From positions 8,663 to 48,694 of the forward strand of contig NAOQ01000558.1 in the NCBI GenBank assembly GCA_002751075.1: a stretch of 40,032 nt of DNA, given 5' to 3'. A program made the translations under genes and the position numbers. The stretch comes from Ichthyophonus hoferi. Lineage: Eukaryota > Opisthokonta > Ichthyosporea > Ichthyophonida > Ichthyophonidae. Below, one piece after another: positions 13,341 to 33,598 of the stretch. Below the pieces are notes generated by a model. That model had not been told where the DNA came from. It made no database searches and worked only from the letters and a program-made list of their open reading frames with translations. How positions within the stretch are numbered: the first letter of the stretch is position 1; each line of letters opens with the position of its first letter.

Positions 13341-13789
13341 GATAACAGCTTAAGATAAAGCCAGTAATTGTTTGCCCTATATTTTATCACTTCAACACAG
13401 ATCACAAACTACTTTTACAAGGCCGGCATCATCGCAAATAAAGTATTGTACTTGAAATGATCTGGTTTTAAAATAGCGCTGCATTAAGAGTTAATCAGCT
13501 CAGTGTGTTTATCTTTAAAATAATACATATCGCTTTAAAAATTCATTCTAACAAGAAATTACAAACTGTATAATTTAAACAAGAATTACTTAACACATGT
13601 ATTTTCCAATGACCATTAATTTTATTCATTCCACACAGAAGTAATTAATAGGTACTGTAATACTACATTATCAAGATCAGAAAGCACCAATGTAAGTTAT
13701 CATAGCATATTATATTGAAATGTCACCTGCATTGTCAATGCTTGCAGGTATTAATATAATACATATATAGGGTTCTATCCTATTCCTTC

Positions 13790-23561
<9,772 letters not shown>

Positions 23562-25159
23562 ACTATTACATTATATCGTAGTGTGTTATTTTATATTTTG
23601 TTACGTTATATTTTGTTATATTATATTTTCTTATGTTATATTTTGCTATATTATATTCTGCTATATTATACTTTGCTATATTATATTATATTATGTTATA
23701 TTATAGTGTTTTTAAGTATAGTGGATTTTATCATATTGTGTTTTATTGTGCTATATTATATGATGCTATATATATTATATTGATTTAAGTATATATAGGA
23801 ATACAAAGTTGATAGATGTGTAAATTGTATGATTGTATGTTGACTGTATCAGTGCTTCCCAATCGTTTTGATAAAATATAATATAATATAGTATAATAGT
23901 ATGATACGATATGGTATAATATAATACAATATGATATAGTATGGTATCATATGGTATAGTAAAGGATGATATGGTAAGATGTACTGTGTAGTAATATTTT
24001 CTAAGGGTATAAAATTACTGCTATATTTATGTATAATTGTGTATATAAGGAGGAGAGAGTAATAATATTTAAACAGACATTGTGTAATTGTAATACGTAT
24101 TATCCTTACTCATACTGCTATTAATAACACTATTACTAATAATATTATGAATAGTACGAGTTTTACTATCAATATTACGATTGCACTATTGTATTGTCGT
24201 AGAGTAGTAAATTAAACAATTAGTATATATATGTTTGTGCGTGTGCTTACATGCGTGTGTGCATATATGTGCATCCTGCATTCCATCTCTTTTTATTGTT
24301 CCTCCCATCTAACAAAACTTGGTGTCATCTATTCTCGTGTTACTGTGTGATACATACTGTGTAGTCATATACACCTACATAACAACTGAGTAACATTGTA
24401 ATAGTTGAATAATTACGAGGATAATTGAAAGCCAAAAAGAGAAAAATAAAACAGAAAAGCCTTTTTATTAATAAACATACCTGCTATATTTACTACGTTG
24501 TATATCTGTGTATACTTACTATAATTACTATAACCATAGAACCATACACTTAAATACATAAATTTTGATAATAAAATAAAATCTATAAAAAACACTAATA
24601 TGGAAATATTTTATATAGGACGAATAAAACAATCCGCTTGAATTATAAAATCATATGTATTACAGTTAAAGAAAATGTTTATTGTTTCTGTTGGATTTTT
24701 TTGGTAAATTAAATGTACTGGAATTTCATTGTAATATTTTTATTGTAATATAGTAGATAAACCCATTTATATATTTTTTTAAAACCACTTACAAAGCATG
24801 CATGATTCAAAATAAGATAAAATTATTCAATTGGTTGCTTTTTTAAAAGTAGCCCAGCACTGATTGGCCAAAATACAACGGGGTGAAAATGCACATTATA
24901 TCTATAATTCCCTGGGAATTACATTGGTCGCCAAAAGGCTTTACGTAAATGGTAATCCAAGATGGTTGAACTAAAATTGAACTAGCCAATGGCAGAGGTC
25001 TCGCGACTCGGTAATAAGTCATTTCAGATAGGCATCCTCCTGCCTAAGACAAATCCTGCTGACCTGGTTAATAATAAAATATATCTTTGCGTATCTGTAC
25101 TTCGTTTACGCAAAGGGACACGTTAAAACAATCCTTAACTTGATATTCTCTCATATTTT
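23562..25159. other. Upstream region of the aminopeptidase
   Basis: Beyond the 15-bp array there is a TATGGTAT-type simple repeat near 23880-23990. The 24820-25030 block is less AT-rich and holds several CCAAT/ATTGG pentamers and an inverted AGGCA...TGCCT. The right part may already belong to an LTR-like relic. No exon recognised. Confidence 0.45.
23591..23706. repeat. 15-bp minisatellite upstream of the aminopeptidase
   Basis: Seven full 15-bp units and a partial one, consensus TTATATTTTGYTATA on the plus strand, start 30 bp upstream of the start codon. They lie in the 5' UTR or core promoter. The related plus-strand open frame is an artefact of the repeat. Confidence 0.9.
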
Positions 25160-25211
25160 AAACAAATATAAGTTACAGGAACGCTCCTGTCTTTACTTAT
25201 TATTCCCAACA
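25160..25211 (+). mobile_element. LTR-like terminal core, copy B
   Basis: Matches copies A and C over about 50 bp (AAGTTACAGGAACGCTCCTG, then TTACTTATTATT) and ends CCCAACA. An AATAAAATA about 90 bp upstream could be its poly(A) signal. Decayed fragment. Confidence 0.45.
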
Positions 25212-25297
25212 AGATATATCATATAATCCGTTTATTTTTTATTTGTTATTAATCACATAGTAGGCGTTATCTATCCTGCCTACATAGGAATAATATT

Positions 25298-25473
25298 TAT
25301 TGAGATTACTTTCTGCCTACCATATTATTATATTAGGTATATATGTTGATGCAAATTCAGTCTCACCGCATCACGTGTTTATAATGGTAGATTAACTACT
25401 GTGCGATTGAGAAGGACCTTGTAGTTTTGCTTACACTATAATCCATCACCTACATGCGTTATATTATTGTCAG
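25298..25473. repeat. Dispersed repeat, copy 2
   Basis: Same-orientation homologue of 13168-13340. It lies between LTR-like copy B and the copia element. Confidence 0.65.
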
Positions 25474-25573
25474 ATTAACATTAAAATTAAGACGGCATGT
25501 TTATTCTATATTTGTACTATTAAAACAGTTTCAGTCAGCAAAAGTTTTGCCAACATTAATATCATCAGCTAAT

Positions 25574-26027
25574 TGCTACAAGATCGTTAGGTTGGAATGA
25601 AACACAGTTCAAATTGAATCTGTCGATACATAGTGTGCAAGTACTTACACGATACGGGTGTTAACCAAAAAAAATAACACCCACTGTAAAAAAAATATTG
25701 AAGAAGACAACAATCAATAATAAAGGCCTGGTTGCTCACATATATGCAGCCCCCGGCACACATGGGTATATGCGGCAACCCGCATGCCTGTGTATATGTA
25801 CACTCACGCAAAAACTTAGAATTCATTTAATATTTGTTAAACAATATCATAATACGTATGTATAGTCCTATTATACAACACTCAGGTGTAAACCCCGACA
25901 GCTGTGTATAAGTCAATAGAACTGACAGAGATTCTGATAATATATATATATAGTCCTATTATACAACACTCAATTAGCGACCCCGAAGCCTGTGAACAAG
26001 TTGCTAGAACTACTACGGACTGCTATA
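25574..26027 (+). repeat. 5' LTR of the copia relic
   Basis: 454 bp. It contains AATCAATAATAAAGG as a likely poly(A) signal and an internal tandem duplication of 88 bp (units starting TAGTCCTATT at 25863 and 25951). The same duplication occurs in the other LTR, so it predates insertion. Confidence 0.85.
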
Positions 26028-26888
26028 GGATTATGAGCCCTCTGTTACATACATAGACCAGCGCATATTCTTATATTAGGGAAACCAATAGATAGTGCTT
26101 GTTCGTTACCCATATTTTATATATATAAAAAGCAATAGCTAAGAAACCAATCGAAGTACAGTATTCGCTTTATAACTAAATAAACTATCGAGATAGGTCA
26201 GGTTCTGGAGTTATCTTAGACGGCCGCCTTTAAATAGGCAATCAAGAAAATGCGAGCATACTATTGCTCGAGGCTCAGGCCATTCAGGACAGGCAGCAAC
26301 TCAACCTTTCTAGAATACAGCTAATTTCCCGCTCCGTTCCCTTCATCCACGGAAACAACAGTTTTTACAACAAAGGAAGTCCCTTTTGTCAACTCCCTTG
26401 CACACCTTTATTTTTGGAAGTTCTTCGAAAAGAACTTGTTAGCAATACAGGCTCCATTGATTACACGAGATATTCATCGCTAAACACACTTAGTCCTGTT
26501 ATGATAGATTGATAGACATGGATCAATTGCCGTTAGAATCTGAGTCCTGACCACACGAGACTCCACCACAAGAGTCTCCAACCCAGCAAATAGCATACAT
26601 TGCAGCATCCTTGTATGAAATTTTTTTTTTTTACACTGGGAGCGGCAACAACACGAGTGCCGTACGACTATGCCACAAGACATGTGTTCCTAAAGGCACA
26701 CGCCATATTGCTGTCCGTTTCCACTATATCTGGGAAATGGTAAGCAATAAGGAGATTGAAGTCAGAAGTGTCTCATCCTCGGATCAAGTTGCTGACTGCC
26801 TGACCAAGATGTAAGTACGGATGCATCACTGAGTTAGCATCTCTCTTTTTCTTTTGGCTGTCGCAAAACGTTTAAGCCAATGGGAGAG

Positions 26889-27626
26889 TGTTACCAGATC
26901 GTTAAGTCGGAATGAAACAGTTCAAGTTGATTTTGTCGATACATGGTGTGTAAGTACTTACATGATGCGGGTGTTAACCAAAAAAATAACACCCGCTGTA
27001 AAACAAGGTATTAAAGAAAACAACAATCAATAATAAAGGCCTGGCAGCTCACACATATGTGCCCCCTGGTACACCAGGGTATATGCGGCAACCCGCATGC
27101 CTGTGTACATACATGCACGCTCACAAAACTTTAAATTCATTTAATATTTGTTAAGCAATATCATAATACATATATATATATAGTCCAATTGTACAACCTT
27201 CAATTGGAAACCCCACAGCTGTGTNNNNNNNNNNNNNNNNNNNNNNNNNNNNNNNNNNNNNNNNNCCCGACCTAGTAAAACAAAGGTAATTAAAGTAAAA
27301 CAAACAAATACAATAATAAAGGACCTGGCAGCTCACACATATGTGCCCCTCGGTACACCAGGGTACGTATGCGGCAACCCGCATGCCTGTGTACATACAT
27401 GCACGCTCACAAAACTTTAAATTCATTTAATATTTGTTAAGCAATATCATAATACATATATATATATAGTCCAATTGTACAACCTTCAATTGGAAACCCC
27501 ACAGCTGTGTACAAGTCGATAAAGCTGACATAGATTCTGATAATATATGTAGTCCTATTATACAACACTCAATTGGCATCCCCGAAGCCTGTAAACAGGT
27601 TTCTAGAACTACCACAGACTGCTATA
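26889..27626 (+). repeat. 3' LTR of the copia relic, with repeated segment and gap
   Basis: Spans 738 bp, 283-284 bp longer than its partner. The excess is explained by a block present both before (about 27042-27224) and after (about 27325-27504) a run of N. Removing one repeat distance gives about 455 bp, matching the 5' LTR. An assembly error is the simplest reading. Confidence 0.8.
27225..27265. other. Assembly gap (41 N)
   Basis: A run of 41 undetermined bases inside the 3' LTR, flanked by near-identical sequence on both sides. Confidence 0.99.
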
Positions 27627-27631
27627 CTAAT

Positions 27632-28918
27632 TTTCCAAATTAAATGGAAAAGGCTCAACAATAACATAAAATCTCCAAAGTGAGCCCCATCCAAAACCGT
27701 ATATAAATAATTGGTCACATAAACTGTGTAAGGATTATCAATTAATTATAGATAATCTGTTTATAGCAACCTCTGATTTTGCAATACAGCTTAATATGCT
27801 CTACTTACATAAATTATAGACACTACATCGTATAATTTTCAGTTCCTGATATTGAACCGAACCAATTTTCCAGCGACTCCCATGCGATCAAATTGAAATA
27901 GCGAGTCTCGGGAGATTTTAAAATTTACCGCCAACATCTCTTAGCAACGGCTAATCAAAGCGCTAAGTCAACTTTAAATTAAATTTGCTATCATATGCAA
28001 AACATATGAAAGTCATGCATTATTTCAAGCATCTTATGATTCTAAAGGATGGACTTTTTGTTTTTATTATTAAAAAGGTAATGGAATTTTTTTTACTTGT
28101 TATGACAAAAAAAAGTCTTGGTGGTAGCGCAACATATTAATGTAGCGCAACAGAGAGTGTAGCGCAACGAGAGCGCAACCGGACCGCATGCCGTTAGCAT
28201 ATTTTAATAGATCGATCGCGATGGCAACCTGGAAAACTCCACCAATTACAAATTGTATACTTGTTTTTAAATGCTTTTGAAGCAATCAGAACGTAGGTGC
28301 CTTGATATTATTGTTTTTCTTGGCGACTAAAAATGAGCAGTGCTAACGCCTTCTGGCTGTTTCTTAGCCGTTTTACCTATCTTTTAAATATTTTAAAATG
28401 TCCAATATTTTATATATCATCTGCTGTGTTGTGGGGCATCTGGTGTAGGGCAACAAGAGTGTAATAGAAAATAATTGAATAGTGGTTTTTGTAATAAATT
28501 AATCGTTATAATAATATAAAGCCTTCCTACGCCAAAAAGACTGTTTTTTGAATTGTTTGATGAGAAAAAATGTGTACAGTCTTCATTGCAATTTGAAGTT
28601 TATCCCGAAATACAAAGATGATTGAATTTTTAAAATAATTATCACCTATCATAGTAACCTATAGGTTGGTTTACTTACTTTTCCTAATAAAAGTACTTAT
28701 TATTATCTTAAAATTGGGTGTACTAAAACATCTGGTTATGTGTCAATTTAGTACCGAGAGATTATAGGGGAATAAAGGTTTTTTTTTTAAAAAAAAAAAA
28801 AGTGTGTAAGAAGACCTCATCCTTTTTTGGTACAGTAGAATAAAGTATAGGTAATTTCATAGATGACACACTTGCTGTCTTAACACATCATTCCTAATGC
28901 AGTATTCCTTCTCCCTTC
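27632..28918. other. Region downstream of the copia relic
   Basis: Moderately complex sequence with a cluster of GCAAC motifs (27.94-28.45 kb) and adjoining poly(T)/poly(A) tracts near 28780-28801. A 61-codon minus-strand frame at 28100-28285 runs through the repeat cluster and has no recognisable features. No gene called. Confidence 0.5.
28125..28179. repeat. AGCGCAAC tandem cluster
   Basis: AGCGCAAC occurs four times in 55 bp (28126, 28144, 28161 and 28172), the first three as TAGCGCAAC at 17-18 bp spacing. A variant, GTAGGGCAAC, recurs near 28445 and GATGGCAACC near 28219. This is strikingly GC-rich for the surroundings. Confidence 0.8.
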
Positions 28919-28971
28919 TAAACGAATATAGGTCACAGAGATGCTCCTGTTTCTACTTATTATTTCCAACA
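28919..28971 (+). mobile_element. LTR-like terminal core, copy C
   Basis: Third copy of the core (GATGCTCCTG, TACTTATTATTTCCAACA). AATAAAG lies about 80 bp upstream. Decayed fragment with no further parts recognised. Confidence 0.45.
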
Positions 28972-31558
28972 AATTGTTTTTACCTGACATATGACCATTG
29001 ACTCATTACTGTTAGTCTATCTTTTCTTCCATCATACTACTATACTATAACCGTTTTTAGCATTTCTTACAAACCTGTCAACTTAAATACAATATAATTT
29101 GTGAATATATTACAAATTAAAACCCTAACTGTGTTTGACACTATTTTTTTTTAAAAAAAAATTATCAGACCAATAAAAAACAAATAAAATATCTTATTGA
29201 ACTCTTGTGATTGTACTTATATGTGACAGAGAAAAACAATGCAATTATGATAAGAAATTGCGCTTAACATAGAGTGAAAAATCATAATATGGGTTGATAT
29301 ATATGGGCTGGAAATATCAATGTACAAATAAGGTTAATATTTTTATTGTTAACATATTGCTTTGATTAATAATAGCATGATATGAACTCGTAACGAAGTT
29401 AAATATGGAAACCAAACTTATTGTCATTTTTTATTTTTTAATTATAATGATTGATTATTAGGAATTACTATCTAAAGAATAATATAAAACAGTCAAATAA
29501 TATATATATATATATATTATAATAATTTCTTCAAATTTATGCAATGTTAATATATAATTAGTATATTTTATATTATTTTAATGCGTTTTATTTTTCATTA
29601 TCAGTTGAACCTTTAGTTACAAGCAATAAATTATTATCATAATAATCTCGTGTATGCATATATGTTTTATTTATATGTATATATATATATATGCTTATTT
29701 ATACTGTATATATTTAAGTATTTACTTTTCCCTTTTTAGTTGTACTTCTATTACTCCATTTTTCAGACAATGCAAAGTTTATTCTTAATATTGTATTGCT
29801 TTTTGATTGCATCATTAAATATATGTCGGTCTATGCTGTAGTTATTATCTCTCTCTACATATAGTACATTATGCATATTGAAACCTAGCCCTCTGTATAA
29901 TTATAATTATTGCATTTATTTATTTATTGCATTTATTATTCCTTTTGCTTCTGTATTTTGAGCTTTAATTCATTTTACCAATCTATCATATTACTCGCAA
30001 TCTATGTATGCCCATTTTTGAGCAGTTAAAATTACTATCGAGTGGTAGAAACGCAAATATATAAAATAAACATATCCTATCTTTATGTTAAGCCGTTACC
30101 CTGAGAATGATACATGTTAAGTGGTGGACTATCGTGTTAGCAAGCCTGGAAGCCTCGTATCAACCATTTGTGATGTGGTTGGACCAAATTGAGATCAAAT
30201 TTTATACTTAATAAAATTTGGTATAAACGAAATAATCACAATCTGAAATCATTATTACGTAGGTTTGATAGATAATATCTACTATTTCATTAATAGAAGA
30301 CAATAAATAAATCAAATATGTGTTGTATTCTAATACAGATAAATAAATAAATAAGGAATTGTGATAATGTATTACATGTTCTAACATCTTTCATCATTCT
30401 TAGTGAAGGATAACAAAAAAAAAAGAGATTGCTATTGACCATCTATAAACAATAACTTGTTAATGATATATATATACGAGTAGGAACAAAGCAGATCTTT
30501 TATTGATAATTATGGATGTCGAAGCAGCCCGACTAAATGTACCAAACATTTTCTCTGAGTTATTATTATTATTTTTTTTTTTAATAAATAAATAAATATC
30601 GCCCTCTAGTCATCAGCACATCAAATTATAGTATAGATAATTTAATTTGCTTTGTTTTCGTTCTCCAAGATTGAGTTTTGGGTGTAAATCTACGTAGGGT
30701 TATGGAATAATTAGAAGTCTGGAGATCACTTACTGTGTTGATATGTAAGATATAATCTGGGATACAATATATGTATATATAATAAAATCGAATGCAATAT
30801 ATTGTGTACATATATATAACACAATAGAATACAGTATGATGTGATTGACACCACATAGACAATTGAGAACGACCGATATAGAAAAGACATAGCTTGTGAC
30901 TTAAATAAATATACTTCATAGATAAAAGTTAATGAATACCTAATTCAAGGTTAGTTATAAACAACTTGTTTTTATTTTAACATCATAGTAATAATGTCAA
31001 TACAAAACAGACCTTAATTTGCTTAGGAGTCGAGGTGGGTTTAATATAAGACTTTAAGTGGTACACATTATACATTTACAAACCATATTATTGAGGATTA
31101 TCTATACATTATCATCTCTAATATATATAGTGTGCAATGAATGGAATCAATTATTACTTCACGCAGTAAAATATTCGAAAAAAATACCTTTTTGGTACTG
31201 CCAGCATTATTTTACAATTATGGTCAGAGCGTAGTAGTAGATAAAGGATAATAATTATATACCTGGTAGCCTGCCAACACCAGGTTATTCCATTATATTT
31301 TATAATATTCTATGATTTTTGAAATCTATCATATATTATATGGCACTAAAATAATAAGAAGTGATTGATAGTCATAACAGATGTATGATATTTGATTATT
31401 ATATCATTATAATATAGATTCACATCCTGCGATATAACATTAGATGATATTATAAGACAATGTCTTATTATGCTATAGCAAAAGCCACTCGCGTGCCGTT
31501 TTATGTGTTTAATATTTTTAATGCAATGCAATCATCACATATCGTATCATTTTCTAGA

Positions 31559-31589
<31 letters not shown>

Positions 31590-31748
31590 ATAGATTACTT
31601 TTTAGCGTTTTCAAAACAATCCGAATCTTTAATATCCAAACCGATTCGGTTGAAACACATGGTTGCACTCTCCTTCCACCTAATTTTTAAGGTTGCACAT
31701 CGCTTGCACATGGATCCACTTAGTACATTCCCTTAAAATATAAATAAG
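28972..31748. other. AT-rich region without recognisable gene
   Basis: Contains (AT)n near 29499-29516 and 31558-31588 and many short AT runs. A few short open stretches exist (for example around 30.1 kb), but none has a recognisable motif or splice-linked partner. Confidence 0.5.
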
Positions 31749-31852
31749 CCAATAATATATCTACCAATTCCATACAGCCAATACTTATCTGCTAATATCA
31801 CCTGCCGTTTTAAAATATTAAATAAGCAATCATTAAGGATATGCATCACGTG
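31749..31852 (+). promoter_or_regulatory. CCAAT cluster and CACGTG E-box upstream of the repeat-protein gene
   Basis: Three CCAAT boxes (31749, 31764, 31778) within 34 bp, then a palindromic CACGTG at 31847-31852 in the context TCACGTGAC, 169 bp before the start codon. CCAAT is bound by NF-Y/HAP complexes and CACGTG by bHLH factors. A CTAC tetranucleotide run (about 31980-31993) follows. Function is inferred. Confidence 0.45.
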
Positions 31853-32020
31853 ACCTTATGCCCATCAAAACGCAACCAAACAAGCTTCAATTTCTTTTCC
31901 GCTTTTCTGTTTTGATCATTTGGGTTTGGTTACAAAAAAGAGTAAATATATCTGTAGTTACCTATATATCTACCTTCCACCTACCTACCTACCTATATAT
32001 ATGTACATACCCAGATAGCA

Positions 32021-33598
32021 ATGGATTTTTGGAGTAATGGTAATAGGTATATAACGCAAGCAGACCCGCTGTACGTTACTGCTAAACGACATGATAGTCC
32101 ACATAATTCACTTAATTCACAACATACACATAATATGCACAATACACAACATACACATAATTCACTTGTTCATTTTTACCGCCCTAATCCACCAAGAGCA
32201 ATCGATCAACTACAACCACAACCACAACCACCACCACCATCACAATCGCAACCACCTTCATGCGGCCCACTATATAACAATATAGGCAATAATTATGCTA
32301 GTTTTGTTTCAAATAGAAAGTCTCCTTGGGTTGTACGACACACTCCCTATCAGGAAAAACTAGTCCCAATCCCTACCCCTTTAACACCTGTACAACGTCA
32401 AAATGCGTGTTTAAGGGGACAAACAGAGCCGTTGGAAGGACTTTCTACATTGGCAACAGTTGCTAGCCTGCGAGAAAAGACGGTAAAAGAACCAAATATG
32501 CATAAGAAAAATGTTAGAATATTATCAGGATTTGAATCACTACCAGTAGGATATTCAGCTAAAAACATACAATATTGTCCTTATCCTTCATATGATTATG
32601 AGTATAATAATAATCAGAATCAGTGTAAGATAGGGTCTACAATGGGCCCAACCGTCAGACCACCACCACCTCAAAGTCAGGATGACTTGAAGGAAGTGAC
32701 ACCACCCATGTCACCTCTTCTATTACTAGTGTTAGCTGCAGATCAGGCACGTATGAGAGAGAAAACTACACCTCATCCTAATCATGCCACGGATCATTAT
32801 TGTTATAATTCTACACAGAAAAATAATACAAACGTGACTAATGTTATGTTTAGTGCTGATCAGCCGGTTGTTTCTAATAATCAATATGGTATGAGGGATA
32901 TGGATAGGGATAGGGATGATAATATTAACAGAGAAGGGGACTACATGGGAGATATGGGAGAGGAGGTTAGAGATGGGACTGGTCTCAGTTCCTGTCAGGA
33001 TAATGCAGACCGACGATTGAGGAAAGAGAATTCTGTTGGCTTGGTTGCAGCTATGGCGGCCTCACGTTCACAGAGATTACAAATAACCAAAGAGGAGGAT
33101 TATGAGTTAGATGAAGAGACAGGGAAGAGAAAGAAAGTGGTAAAAGACGCAGCATATTGGAGGAAAAGAAGAGCATTGTTGAAGGAAGAACAAGAAAAAG
33201 AGGAACATAGAAAGAAAGAATTGGAACGATTAGCTCATGTTATCATGCATACTAGGGCACCGCTAAATGATAACGTAAAACAATTGCTAATGCTATTACA
33301 ACGACCACGAATAATAAAGGAAGATGATTATGATATTGATGAGAAGACAGGCAAGAGGAAGAAGGTAGTGAAGGATGCAGCCTACTGGAGGAAGAGACGG
33401 GCACATTTGAAAGAGGCGCAGGAATTAGAGGAACACAGAAAGAAGGAAGTGGATAGGTTTGCACAGATTATTACTCACTCTAACTCAGCATTGGATGAGA
33501 ATATCAAGGAATTGCTGGGATTGTTGGGATTTGTATCTAATGGTTGTACAGGGAATGATGCTATATGTACTTGTAGAATACTAATATCAGGATCGTAG
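32021..33598 (+). CDS. Unrecognised protein with tandem 76-residue basic repeats
   Basis: Single exon, 525 residues; the family is not recognised. Residues 25-85 are His/Asn/Gln/Pro-rich and the first ~330 look disordered. Two short segments share REKT (148-154 ASLREKT, 243-249 ARMREKT), each after a leucine/alanine-rich helix. The C-terminal part holds two repeats 76 residues apart, about 355-426 and 431-502, with 49 of 72 positions identical. Each runs: acidic start (KEEDYELDE / KEDDYDIDE), basic block (identical TGKRKKVVKDAAYWRKRRA at 367-385 and 443-461), charged helix likely to form a coiled coil (LKEEQEKEEHRKKELERL), then a helix ending LL.LL. The tail (503-525) has three cysteines. The basic blocks could be nuclear-localisation or nucleic-acid-binding surfaces, reminiscent of basic-plus-coiled-coil factors, but that is inference. 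The CCAAT/E-box cluster lies upstream. No membrane segment or signal peptide. Confidence 0.82.
   Translation: MDFWSNGNRYITQADPLYVTAKRHDSPHNSLNSQHTHNMHNTQHTHNSLVHFYRPNPPRAIDQLQPQPQPPPPSQSQPPSCGPLYNNIGNNYASFVSNRKSPWVVRHTPYQEKLVPIPTPLTPVQRQNACLRGQTEPLEGLSTLATVASLREKTVKEPNMHKKNVRILSGFESLPVGYSAKNIQYCPYPSYDYEYNNNQNQCKIGSTMGPTVRPPPPQSQDDLKEVTPPMSPLLLLVLAADQARMREKTTPHPNHATDHYCYNSTQKNNTNVTNVMFSADQPVVSNNQYGMRDMDRDRDDNINREGDYMGDMGEEVRDGTGLSSCQDNADRRLRKENSVGLVAAMAASRSQRLQITKEEDYELDEETGKRKKVVKDAAYWRKRRALLKEEQEKEEHRKKELERLAHVIMHTRAPLNDNVKQLLMLLQRPRIIKEDDYDIDEKTGKRKKVVKDAAYWRKRRAHLKEAQELEEHRKKEVDRFAQIITHSNSALDENIKELLGLLGFVSNGCTGNDAICTCRILISGS

Larger units (their letters stand above)
11459..13789. other. 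Spacer between synthase start and aminopeptidase end
   Basis: Contains the synthase promoter side, a short 10-bp tandem near 12087-12116 (GCGACCAGAA repeated), an LTR-like region ending at 12548, a dispersed repeat copy at 13168-13340 and the aminopeptidase 3' end, where TTTATT (minus-strand AATAAA) sits near 13621. No host exon was recognised. Confidence 0.6.
25574..27626 (+). mobile_element. Decayed Ty1/copia-type LTR retrotransposon
   Basis: Two related direct repeats (25574-26027 and 26889-27626), beginning TGCTAC/TGTTAC and ending GCTATA, bound a short internal part of about 0.86 kb. The 5-bp CTAAT at 25569-25573 recurs at 27627-27631, a target-site duplication that fixes both ends. A GGATTATGAGCCC stretch just inside the left LTR resembles the initiator-methionine tRNA primer site used by copia elements, and purine-rich GGGAGAG abuts the right LTR. 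Near 26.7-26.8 kb the plus strand carries the end of a copia RNase H domain (ADCLTK). No intact polyprotein remains: broken, with many breaks, far shorter than a complete element. LTRs differ at about one base in eight over the first 90 bp, so the insertion is old. Confidence 0.88.

Noticed and set aside
25587-25826. Minus-strand open frame in the left LTR, with a similar one in the right LTR
   Set aside because: Lies wholly inside LTR sequence; similarity between the two reflects the LTR pair, not a gene.
26264-26814. Open frames between the LTRs as host genes
   Set aside because: Belong to the internal part of the decayed copia element.
28100-28285. 61-codon minus-strand frame
   Set aside because: Runs through the AGCGCAAC repeat cluster; no motif and no supporting context.
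30110-30215. Short plus-strand open stretch faintly like a copia gag segment
   Set aside because: Too short and too weak to separate from chance; no LTR or other element parts nearby.
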